Source: Saccoglossus kowalevskii
Lineage: Eukaryota > Hemichordata > Enteropneusta > Harrimaniidae
Assembly: GCF_000003605.2 (NCBI RefSeq)
Contig: NW_003119425.1
Coordinates: forward strand, 1,392,812-1,417,591
Reading direction: 5' to 3'
DNA length: 24,780 nt
The notes under the pieces: generated by a model
Told to the model about the DNA's origin: nothing
Databases searched by the model: none
What the model saw: the letters and a program-made list of their open reading frames with translations, nothing else
Program-made: the position numbers and the translations under genes
Shown: positions 1 through 11,800 of the stretch, in pieces
How positions within the stretch are numbered: position 1 is the stretch's first letter
How the letters are laid out: each line of letters begins with the position of its first letter

Positions 1-2755
1 AACAAACTATGTTAAAGGGAATTATATTATATAACAAAGGGCAAGGTCACCAGAGTTCAGTATGTTCTAAGGTCTATGATGGAATGTACAACATTTTTGT
101 GTACAGATTATTAAGCTAATCATAAAATGATTAATAAATAATGATTTATTCATGCGTTGGTTTTGATTGTAACACCTATTTATCACTACAGTAGAAATGC
201 ATGTAAACCAATAAGTTGCAATCTTAGCTACGTTGTCAACAAAGTTGACAGGCTGAGCTGAATATCTTACATTTTTTACTCAGAAATTTTCTGCCGTATA
301 AGGCTTTTATGTTTTCCAGGAAGGTACAGTGGGTGGTTCACTCTCAGAGTTGTTTATTTCATGATGATAACTTCTCATTTTTTGGTAAAGAAAAATTTTG
401 TTCTTAAGCTAATTCTTCTTGACAACAAGTCCAATATTTATGTTTTTCTACTTTAGATGGATTTGCTCATTTACTGGTAGTGACGTTATCTTCAATCCAA
501 CTTCTATAAATGTGGAGAATCTTATTTTCTAGAGTATCCCTCACAGTGTAGCCAACAGGCTGCTAGTTGAATGCTTGATTATTAAAATAATTGTTAAATG
601 TGGCAAGAAAAATTGACAGTGGTGGTTAAGAGGTTTATATCATTTCCTTGCAGAGTCCAAAGTTTGCATTGTTGGCACAAGTGCCTGAAACTATTATGCG
701 ACAGTAGGCAATAAGAAAACAAATCTGCCGTTTAGATTCTTAGAAAAAAATCACTTCCAGTGGGTATAGGTATTATAACAAATATTTCAGTGTTGAATTC
801 TTGTCATATGTAGCCAGGATGTGCGAGTGCTATATCTCAAACTATTGACATTCCAAACATCCTTACTATGGCAGTTATTTGCCTATTACAATTGGAGAAA
901 GACTGGCGGCTAGTGATTAGTGTTTTAATGAAATGATAGACTGGAGACGTACTCCGCTGCGTATTAAATTGATTGGCACCAAATCTGTGAATGCTCGAGC
1001 CCCCTAAGTCAGTGGAAATAAGTTAGTCTGGGTTTGAAATGAAACTTTGGAAATGATCATTTAATTACTTTAAATTCTATCATGTTCTAGTGATATTTTG
1101 GAATTAAAAGTCATGTACAATATATCATTTGACGTCTAGATGTGAAAAACAACAACTTTTTTTCATACTCAGATCCAGCATCTTCTATTTATAGTTGCTT
1201 ATGTTTTGTTGACAATCTATGCATATTAACTAGCTTATTTGCATATACATTATTTTGCTTTTCCTTTTTGGCTGCATTCCAAATGTGAGGATGTTTCTAT
1301 TATGAGAAAACCAAATGAATCGTGACAAACTCTATTTCATCCATAAATTGCATAACTTGGAGGCAAACATGTTTTTGTGCTATCAGCTGTGTATGTGATT
1401 TAGTAGTTAGCGAAAGTGCAGCTGAGCTGACAAATGGGGCAATTAATTAAATCAACTTCCGTCTGTATTTAGTATGAGAGATTGCTCTATAGAGGATACA
1501 GTGGTATGGTATGTTTAGTAAAGATTTATATATGGGTTGAATTAACTGTGTACACATAACATTGTTAACAGTGAGTAAACAATACTGTAAACCCTTTTTA
1601 TTTTGCGAAACAAATGCGAGTCAGTAAATATTGAAAAACGTTATAGCAGTGACAATTTCACTCTGCTGTCCTATTATATGAAATGTCAGTGACTTCACGA
1701 ATGCTATAAATCATCAAATTATGGACATGTATAGTATGTATTAACTTTACATGTATGAGTAACTAAATTGTGATCACAGATTTATGACGCAACTGAATTT
1801 GCTTCAACTAACAAGTAATAATTTGTGAATTTAAGTAAACTTTACATTCTAAATAATTTGCATACAACAGAAAGCATTCTGCTTTATAAATGTTAACAAA
1901 ATTTGCTTCCAGTGGTTTGGTATACAAGCCAAATAAATTTTCATATTGTTCACCCGAATTTTCATTGTTCCAATTTGCATAAAAGTAAACAAAATCTATT
2001 AGTCCTGACTTGTAAACAGAACCTGCATAAATGTGATCATGTAAATTTGCATATAGGTCAGGAAATTTACATACTGCTAATTTGCATATATGTTAGGAAA
2101 TTTACATATCACTGATTTGGTCAGAAAATTTGCATAATCTGTATTTGCATATAGTTCCACCAAATTTATACTCACTTCTAATTCACATATTTATGGAGGT
2201 TAACTAAATTTAGGCCAACAAAAATATTATCTTGCTTTTTTCTCCTGGTCTCATAGTAATCAGAAATAAGAAATTAATATTTCAGGTAGTTGAGAATAAT
2301 ATTCTGTTTGATTATGTCAGCACAGTAAAAAACAGTTACCATGTCACCAACTAGTACGCTGATTTAAAGTTGAGTCATGATGATTACGCTCATTCCTGGT
2401 GGATATATGATGCACACACAAAAATGTCATGTGACACTAAACCATGTCTATTAGGAATAACAAAACAAGTTGCATAAATGTATCGTAGCTCTGTTTATCA
2501 GTAAAATTCCCCTTGGATCAAATATAAATGCTGACAAAATCATTTTGAACAAAGAAATGAAAAACGATTATATGAAAAATATCGTCACAATATTGATCGT
2601 GTCGTTTTCTCACTTTTTAGTACAGTTCCAGAACTTCTAATAAAGAAAAGACGTTTTTGACTCATCGTTTGAATATTATCGTGATGACATTATGACATCA
2701 ATACTTTTCTCTCTGCGTGAATATTGAATGAACATGCTTTCTCCTTTGTTTCCAG
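1..2755 (+). other. Presumed 5' intron of the TTYH gene; no exon supported
   Basis: No open frame here resembles the TTYH N-terminus (TM1 or the start of TM2). The region ends in a clean acceptor (pyrimidine tract then TTTCCAG at 2749-2755). The first recognised exon enters with one base completing a split codon, so at least one coding exon lies upstream. The sequence is AT-rich and holds a run of octamer motifs (1237-2150) in weakly repeated DNA, but no recognisable transposon coding sequence. Confidence 0.7.
1973..2150 (+). repeat. Degenerate AT-rich repeat with five ATTTGCAT octamers
   Basis: ATTTGCAT occurs at 1973, 2045, 2080, 2128 and 2143, all on the plus strand, with two more upstream at 1237 and 1856. 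From about 2044 the octamers sit in a loose unit of roughly 35 bases that alternates an ATTTGCATAT box with a GGAAATTTACAT box. The octamer is the classic POU/Oct site, but its density may simply reflect the repeat. Confidence 0.5.
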
Positions 2756-2867
2756 GGTAGCGCTTGCAGTTGGTTTCTATGGCAACCAGCTAATGAATAC
2801 TGGTGTGAGCGACGTTGCTGATGCTGCAGAGAATGCCAATGAGACAATAGTAAAAGTAGAAACGCAG
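2756..2867 (+). CDS. TTYH: TTYH exon a (first exon seen): end of TM2 and VGFYGN box
   Basis: Acceptor TTTCCAG and donor CAG|GTAACA bound 112 bases. The first base completes a codon begun upstream, and the exon ends in phase 0. It encodes VALAVGFYGN and a following stretch with an N-E-T sequon at residue 28, placed like the NHT sequon of vertebrate TTYH proteins. This box is the strongest single family signature in the window. Confidence 0.93.
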
Positions 2868-5800
2868 GTAACAAATGTTTGATATTGTCCATTCAATTCG
2901 CTTATCATTTTTACAGTAATGCTTCATATATACTGTGCATATAACTTTGTCCCTATTTTTGCATTTTATAGTTTGTGAATAATTGATTGCTATCCTTTGA
3001 TAGCAGTAGCTCCAGGATTTAAAACAGGTTTTGTGTTACAGTACTGTCCATGCCGTGGGGTATACTTGCAAATAAAATGTCTTTCATTTTGTCACATTGC
3101 CACATGTCAGGTTTTTTTTTTTCAATTATATTGTGACATTCAGTTGTAATGTTTTCTGAGGTATATTTCTATATAGAGGAGTCGGAGTCAGTATGGAGAT
3201 AGGAATCATGAATGAATGGACTGCAATGTTCACTGTGATTGTCGAGTTAAACTGTACCAAGTTGTTTTGATGAAACGTACCTGAGACTAGATTGCATCGT
3301 CTTGCGAACAGTTCTTTAGTTCTTTACTGAGAGTTAATCTCACTGGCTCATAAACAGTTCTATTGCTTCATTTTTTGTAGGAATTTAACAATGCCAGTAA
3401 TTTTTACTGCATCAGTCATTTAAAACAATTTTTTTAATAAAATCTTTATTCATGCGTCTTTGTCATGCAAATTGTGCAACCCCCTAACTTTGTAAGGTAT
3501 GCAAAATGTACAACCCTCCTCTTTGTGAAGTATGCAAATTGTGTGACCCCCTAACTTTATGTAGTATTCAAATTATGTGACCCCCTAACTTTGTAAGTAT
3601 TCAAATTGTGTGACCCCCTAACTTGTTAGTTATGCAAAATATGTTACCTCTAACTCATCTGCTGGTATGTAAAATGTTAGTCTATGGTGAGCATTAGTCT
3701 ATACTGACTGCATTCATGGATGGAATTGCATACAGTGACGTGTGAAAATTAGTGCATCTTGTCGACTCTATAGATGGCATTGTGCCGTACCTGTGTAACA
3801 GCAGGCACTGACAGAAACTATTTTCTCCTACGTTGTAGATGCCTTGTATGTTGTTAGGAAATTAATTTGTATTGATGTTTGTATTCCGTGGTACTCTTTG
3901 CTTGGCTCCCTCTAGTGGCTATGTCCAGTCCCTCTCGTGACCATGCGTTTTTAAGGTTGAAAAGCAAGAAAACTGTATTGAATCTTACACTAAATAATCT
4001 AATGGCACAACACAAAATCTTTTGGTCCTCTGGCTCTCATTGTGTTAACTTTTTTTGATCATTACATCTTTTTAGGTGAGTATCATTGACCGAACTCTAA
4101 GTGATGACTTGACTCAGAGTCTTGAAGACTTGAAAGGAACCTTTTCTCTACCGATCAGCAATGTCACGGTGCAGGAAAAACTCCAAGAGTTGACATCTGC
4201 TATGATCCTGTATGTCGAGGAAGCTGCAGACAGCGTAGTAGAAGTCAAACAGGAAATTGAGAAGATAAATGTGGAATTCAACGAGGTTGCCAGCATGATA
4301 AGACACTACGAGTTTTTGAGGTATGATTTTTATGAAGTTTACATATATAGTTTAGTTCTATTTCTTAAAGTGTTGACTGTCACCCACAGATGTTAGCTCT
4401 CTTGTGTGTCAGTGATAATTCACAAAAAATTGAACAAATATCACTTTCCACAAACAATGGAAAAAATAGTTATGACAATACTTATTAATGCGACTTTCAA
4501 TCCCACACATTCATACTATACTCCAATATACAAATTTGTCAAAAACTTTTCAACTTTTTCAAAACACGAATACAGCAAATGTTTCTGGTGGATATAGAAT
4601 TTAGTAATTTCATAACAATGCTATAATGTCAATAGAACATTTTCTTCCCTTCATAAAAGATTTACATTATCAAGCTTGGTTAAAAGGAACAATTGGCAAC
4701 ACTGTGGAAAACACATTACTCAAAATAAATAAATAGTATTGCTGCGTTGATACTTGGCCATGGGTGGAGTTTGTCAAATTCACGGAATCAGCTAATTTTT
4801 TGTGTGGAGTCCGGTCAAACCATGATGGCAGCCATGTTTGTTTTTATTAAAAGAGGATACTTACATGTGTAATCATTTCATTTTATAATATGGTAGGATG
4901 AAAATACCCCGTAAAATACCACAAAATTACGGCATGCTGTAACTTATGGCGTTACAATGACAGATGTATAATAATGTCTTTTAATAGGTGGCTGGTTACC
5001 ATTATAGTACTCTGCTGGGAAGCCATCGTGTGTCTGCTTGTATTCCTCGGTGTTTGCCGCTCATCCAGATGTGTCCTCTTTTTGTAAGTATAAATCGCAT
5101 CATCCAAGTTTTCAAATATGTAAAATATAGAAAACAGTACTCGGGGAAATATTTGTAAATTACAAATTTGTAGACATGCACATACATATAATAAGCCCTA
5201 GTTATTTGGTGGTTGTAAGGCTATGTTATCGTTTTAATCTAAATCCTGCTTTTAGAAGATTTGTTTGACTGATGGAGGTAATTGTGAGTACTGTATTAGG
5301 GTGATGTGATTTTTGATGGCTCGCTGTTTACAGAGACAGATTTATGATAATGATTTAAATAGATGAACATTATTTTCACTTTCCCAACATGAAAATGTAA
5401 GATTATAGCGATGACATCAATCCCAGCATGCCATTGGACTAATCAATGGCACCTAATTTGCATAATCTCCATAGTGATCCACATCCCCAAGAAAGGATGC
5501 CTGCTGGATATCTTAGCAGCATCTGCCAAAGTTCTTTTTAATGATGTGTTATTCAGCTCTATTTCTTTATACGAAGGTTGTAAATTAGTTCGCTTTTTGC
5601 AGCTGTACTATCAGACCTTGGTGAATTAATAAAAAGTTGATAACTCATTAACAATTTATGAACTGCTTCCCAAATTTACAAATGTTGTTTCAACATACAT
5701 GTATTCCAATATGAATAATAGCAAACTCTGTTTAGAATATAACCATGATTTGGGAAAAAATTGCATCTTTACAGTAGGATGAAGATATCGCAGTCAACAA

Positions 5801-8800
5801 AGCAAAATTAGGACACGCTGGAATTTACAGAGATATGATAACAGATGTAATAGTGTGATGGTTTTCTTTGAGAAAAAAATTATTTATAAGAATGTTTGAA
5901 AACTGCCATTCAAAATAATACTGTTTAATAAAAATCAACAGTAATAAATAATTTACTTGATTAAGCCTCTAGGATCTGGACTAATGAATCATGTGGTTTG
6001 TTCACAGCTGTTCTTTAATCTCTCAGCAGGGTAGGAGAACAATTTCTTAAAGAAATTATCCAACCGAAAATGTTCATATTTATGTCTTCCGTGAACATCA
6101 ATAGATTTTTTAAAAACAATTTTAACAATGTTACGGTTGATTTTCATAACACTATAGACATTTTACAAAGTCAAACATTTTCTGCCACAAATGTTTGAAA
6201 ATTTTAAAGGGAAAAAATTTGAAGAACACCAGTGTCATTTTCAGTTCTTGTTTGATGTATGTCTTGTATGACATATACAACACAGGAAAAATACATTGTA
6301 TATTCACATGTTAATAGACAATATATGACTGTTTTGTGGAAAGCGTCTGAAGTTGAGAATGTCAGTGAAAGTGTTGAGAATTCTTGCTATCATCAATCAG
6401 AGAGAAATTTGCTATGTTCTGAATTCCCTTAGGAAAATTGATTGACATATTGGTTGTAAAATTTTAATAACATTTTAGTTTTTTCATCCATGTAATAGTT
6501 TCTATGAATAAATAATGTGATCTAGTTTAATATTCATATTCGAAAGATGAGCCATGAACTCCACAGGTCACACAGAAATATAAAAAAATTGATCTAGAAT
6601 ATTGGAATCATTGCAAAGCGACTTACAAGATTGTGGCTGATTGGCTACCCTACTGACAACAAACAGTCACACCAATCAGAGAGCAGCTTTTTGTTGACAT
6701 AAAAAAAAGTGATCTAGAATATTGAAGTCAATGCAAGACTACTTTATATACAAAACAGTGTGCCTGATTGGCTACCGAACCCAAATGCTAACAGTCAGGC
6801 CAATCAAAGAGCAGCTTGTTTTTTGACATAAAAAAAGTGGTGTAGAATATTGAAGTCAATGCAAGACTACTTACAAAACAGCGTGCCTGATTGGTTACCC
6901 AACCCAAATAATTAACAGTCAGACCAATCAGAGAAAAGCATGCATGGTGTCAATTTCTTTTTTGTTGTATCAAATTCTGCCTTGTATATATGCTTTGACT
7001 TAACTGGAATATTATAGTTTCCTCCTACTCTTCATGGGTTGCTTTAACAGTAATGTTTCAGTGATATTTCACAAACAAAATGGAAAACGATTGTCATTTG
7101 TTTGTTGTTTGTATTCGGCATATGGGACCTTGATGCACATCGTTTGGTTTTGCAGATCAGATTAAAAATGGTTGATTGGTGGCTATTTTATTTTGCCTTC
7201 TGATGCTGTTTTATACCATTCATAGTGGCTCAACAATCATGTTCAAACTTTACAAACACATCATGTCTAATGTATACATATGCATTTGTAATAATGTGAC
7301 CGATTTTAGGATGGCCAAATGGCATCCATTTAAAACTGAAAGTGCACCAACATCGAGCATTCCTGCCATTTTGAAAAACCAGATTAAATCAAACCTAACA
7401 TATATGTTATACATCATGACAGGGATTGTTTATCAATGACATGTAGTACCGATAAATGTATATACTGTAAAATACTTTATTATTCGCTGAAATAAAGTAA
7501 AGGATTTTTGGGTGTTTTGTATTTTCACTGATTTTTGGTGAGTTGATTGTGAAATATAGGGAAAAAGGTATATTTGTTAGATTTTAGTTTCACTGAATCA
7601 TCCCTTCAGCGAAAATAGCGAAAATAAATTCCAAGCGAAAATAAAGTATTTTACGGTATATATGTATAAGTAGCAGCACAGCAGTACCGGTAGTAGAGTT
7701 TAGTTTCAACAATGCAGTTATGCAAATGAAATGTCTTCCTTTCTTGAATGAAGAACATTAAAGCGGGAGGGTCATCACCTGCGCACGTGCAGGAATTAAG
7801 TCCCAAGCGGCGATAACAACACATGTTAAAAGCGCAAAGGTTCATAGGTAGATGCTTGTTTGTAAACAATGACACACTATAGCCATCTGACGCATACGCA
7901 GTTGATGACTCCCCGCTTTGAATGATGGCAAAAATTAACTTGGTTAAAAGGAACAGTGGTGTTGCATCCATTTGCAACACTGTGGAAAAAACACTGACAC
8001 ATTAATATGCAGGTAACAAATGAATCATGATTTTATTTACGACCCATTCTAGATATCTCATACATTTGGACACCTTTTATTGTCTCTTTGCAGAGTTGCG
8101 GCACTCGGTTTAATCACTCTAATTATATGCTGGACAGCCTTGGGTGTTAAGCTGTTTGTGTCACTCGTAAGTAATTACAATATATTAGATGTGACATAGC
8201 TGTTTGTGTCTGTACTACTAAGCAGATACCAACATTGTGGATATGGACGTGCATTGTTCTCATGCTGTATTTTTGGGGGGGGCGGAGCTATGTCACAGAG
8301 AGTTCCATGTTGTTAAGATGCGTGGCACTGTACCATGTATGGTCTCCGTGCAAGCTGCTATGGAACACAGGTCTCAACAACTAGCCCAAAGTACAGTTTT
8401 TGGAGGGTTTTCAACTGTTGTTTTTTTCTCAGTGATGGTTGCCAGGCGGGTAAAAATGACAAAATGTTGGGTCCCGAGAATACGCTCTAATTATTTGCTG
8501 AATTTTATTTCTGCTTATTGTATTTGCTCCGTTAGAAGTGGATCTCCAACAGAAGTGCATTTGAATCAATAATCTCACTGACTGTACTTTTTTTGACCAT
8601 AGAAAAATTTCTATAAGTGCATACACTACTATGGAGTAAATACTGTAACATTTTGCTGAAAGCCAAATGCACTGTATACAAACTCAGAGAATATGCTAAA
8701 TTAATAAAAAGTATTGTTTTTTTCCTAAACCTTGAATTTAAAACCTAGTAAATAACCCTGCAACATCGAATCCACTAAAATTAAACGATGAATATTTCTT

Positions 8801-11800
8801 TTTTTTTTGCAGTATCAGTAAAGTATAAACTGCATATCCCCAATATATATATATATGTATTTTTTGTTTTTCTGCTTCTAAAAGCTAAAAAACTATTCAG
8901 TATACAACAAATGCAAATTTTGTTAATATGTGCTTTTATTGGAGATTCGATGATAGAATAAATACAGTTTCTTTATTTGTCATTGTGAAATAGATAACAT
9001 CTTTTTTTTGTCATCATGAGACCATGATTCAGGTAGGGCTTGAAATTCAGAATCCAGAGGGAACCCAAAGTCTAGACCGAATCTGAAAAAAAATGTGGCA
9101 TTGGATTAATATTGGGAATATACCGTACATTTCTTTACTCATTTACATAAATAGCATATTTCATCATCTGGTATAAATGTAATTTGGGTTTACATGTACC
9201 TCTTTTAAAGATGCCCTTCTAATAGAGAAAATATGATATCAGTATTTTTTTTAAATCCAGTAGAACGTCTTGAAAAAGAATTATTTTGTGCAGTTCCAAC
9301 CTTGATGGTGTCATGGATGGAACTCGCATGTGGGATTATATATTGCCCATCCCCATCCCTATCCCATCCCATCCCATCCCATCCCATCCCATCCCATCCC
9401 TATCCCATCCCATCCCATCCCAGAGATATTATTGATCAATAGTCACACAAAACTGTGGATTGTATATAGGTATTGATTTATTCTGGCATGTTTAAAACTC
9501 GAAACGCAAAGTTACTTTGTTGTGATGAATGACTAGGAACACAACCATCACAGAAATCCAATAAAATGTTATCTGTATAAAACATGTGCGTGACAGCACG
9601 TCAGTAATTGGGTGCACAGTGCTCATGAATTCTGAGCATTAGACCATATCGCACTGCCTTGATGGCTTTTATCTTAATTGTAATTTGGCAAGATAAATAT
9701 ATTGAACAAAACTGCTCAATTATGTGAAGGAAAGACAAGAGTTACTCATTTCAGTGGCTATTTTTAGACAGTACGAAGAGTGAAAGTTGCCGTTAAGCAT
9801 GATAACACTGGCAAGTCAATAAAATATCTATTGGAAGTAGTACAAGTACTGAGTATATAGATAGTTTATTGAGGGGAAAGTTCAGACAGAGATTTCAAAT
9901 TATTTTAACTTAAATAAAATAAAATAAAATGAAATGAACTGAATGTTTTTTTGTTTTATTTTATATATTATGAGATTTACTGTAAAAAATGTTATGTTAA
10001 AATACTCGTGCTTTTGTTACAAGGACTGGCAGTGTTTAAATTTATGATTGATTGATACATAGCTGGAAAGTTGAATATTTTTATCATTACATTCACAAGC
10101 ATTAGGTCGAAATGCAAAGACCTGCACATGAACAATTGTATTAGTTCATAAGCTGATAATTATCTATGACTTAGGGAGTCATTTATTCTGACATTAGCTG
10201 TACTGATAGTTGATAGTGACTTAGGGGGTTCTTTTTGAAACATCCTTTCATGCATGTATATGTACCAATATATCAGTTGTTTATCAATTCAATTTTCTGT
10301 TTATTCCTCCCTAGGGTACGAGTGATTTCTGTGTTTCACCAGATGTTTACATCACTGATCAAACTGCAGAGTTTCCACTTGGTGAAGGTAAGGCTGCTGG
10401 ACATGAAAACAAATTGTGAAAAAGAAATCTTGTATTTTAGCCAATTTCTAGTTTGTGCAAGAACACAAATGTGTTTACATGACTTCTGCTTCTCACATAA
10501 AAACTTGTAAGCTAAATATCCACTTCAGTAAATTGAATATACCAGTATTATTCAATTGGGTCCCTGCTGTTGCTGCTCTCAATCCCGGGATCATTTGCTT
10601 GAGTTTGATTCAAGTTTCCGTTGTTATTTCCCATATTAAACATTAAGTAATAATGGAAATTCTTGTTTCTCATTCAATTTGATGAGATAAATCTTCATCC
10701 GAAAGTCACAGAATTGAAAATAGTTATAGCAGTTTTGTCTTTGTGAACCCCATCAATTTACATCAAACTTAGCATACAAAATTTACTCTAATGAACACAG
10801 TGTTGAGTAAATCTTGAATTAGGTGTTCAGTAATAATACAGAATACTGTAAAATAATTTTTGCTTAGAATAAATTTTCCCTATTTTCGCTGAAGTAATGT
10901 TTCAGTAAAAATAAAATCCAGCGCATATACCTTTTTTCTTGTATTTTACATTCAACTCGTCAAAATTCAGTGAAAATAAATTCCATACAAAACACCCAAA
11001 AATTCTTTTCAACGAAAATTAATTCCAGCTAAAATAAAGTATTTTACAGTATAATATATTCACATTTAACAGATTTATTTACATTGGTCAAATACATATC
11101 AGATAAATATTAACTCTCTGCACATATACCATACATAAATGACAACTAACATTTTGGGCATATTCTTCTCTTGGAGATGTGCTGCAAATACAGCTCTTGT
11201 ACATTACTCGACCTACAAATTCATCAAACTTTATTCAACTTTTTTTATAATGTTTTCTTTCTTTCATGATTACCAACAATAATGAGAAAAACTTACCTCA
11301 GTTAAAAGGGCTTATGCATCAATTTGCGCTACATACACATTACTTAAAATGAATGAACATGTGAACACGCACAAGCGCCCTCTACAGACAATAAATGATG
11401 TGTCTATCATTTTTTTTTCAGATGTTGTGGAGTACTATGTGTACTGTTACCCGGATACGGATAATCCATTCCAAAATGTAAGATTTAATTTCAAAAACTT
11501 CTTACTGCTATTTTGTAACCAATGAAATTCAGTTTTTTTTTTTTTTTTGAAAATAAATTTCTGGTCATATTTGCATATCATATGCAATGTATACCTCCAG
11601 CTTTGAATTTAACATTGCTGATTGGCTGAATATTAACTTCTATATGAATGATCTATGCTTTAATAATCAATATTCTAACGTTGTTTCTTTAGCCCTTGAA
11701 AGATGGACAGACGAACTTAGATCTGACACAAACCAATATCCATAAAGTAGAGAAATTGGCTGCATTGTATTACCCAAAAGCCATGGTACGTATGTTATGT

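Larger units (their letters stand above)
4321..4987 (+). other. TTYH intron b, with two repeat fragments
   Basis: This 667-base GT-AG intron holds one copy of a dispersed motif (CTTGGTTAAAAGGAACA, from 4675). Its 3' end (4893-4982) is copied at 5774-5866 in the next intron. The short open frames here have no protein likeness. Confidence 0.8.
5084..8093 (+). other. TTYH intron c (about 3.0 kb), repeat-rich
   Basis: The largest internal intron. It contains the second copy of the duplicated segment (5774-5866), a three-unit tandem array (6579-6936), a fragment resembling the dispersed family at 14.0-15.0 kb (about 7150-7440), a TA-flanked MITE (7463-7658), a TTAA-flanked MITE (7762-7917) and a hairpin repeat (7939-8000). 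No coding exon is seen between TM3 and TM4, and the flanking phases join correctly without one. Confidence 0.85.
8167..10314 (+). other. TTYH intron d (about 2.1 kb)
   Basis: A GT-AG intron with one copy of a dispersed repeat (8300-8485), an (AT)n run (8843-8856), a (CCCAT)n microsatellite (9346-9421) and an AAAAT-type run (9912-9936). Open frames here are repeat or chance frames. Confidence 0.85.

Noticed and set aside
320-384. Possible TTYH N-terminal exon: CCAG acceptor, frame KVQWVVHSQ...HDDNFSFF, then a GTAAAG donor
   Set aside because: It vaguely recalls the WVHLLH opening of vertebrate TTYH. However, there is no initiator Met upstream in frame, no TM1 exon between it and 2756, and the match is only a few residues. 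Probably chance.
1583-1640. TACTGTAAACCC start resembling the TA-flanked MITE end
   Set aside because: Similarity stops after about 10 bases and no matching inverted end was found nearby.
2771-2786. RFX X-box-like sequence ending in GGCAAC
   Set aside because: It lies in the coding VGFYGN box and matches only by half-site; codon constraint explains it.
3466-3656. Regularly spaced repeats resembling a CRISPR array
   Set aside because: Units are contiguous without unique spacers, and the DNA is eukaryotic.
8237-8572. 111-codon open frame
   Set aside because: It overlies the dispersed repeat at 8300-8485; the frame is not kept in the second copy.
9205-9442. Two opposing open frames over the CCCAT run
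   Set aside because: The pentanucleotide repeat simply lacks stop codons; not coding.
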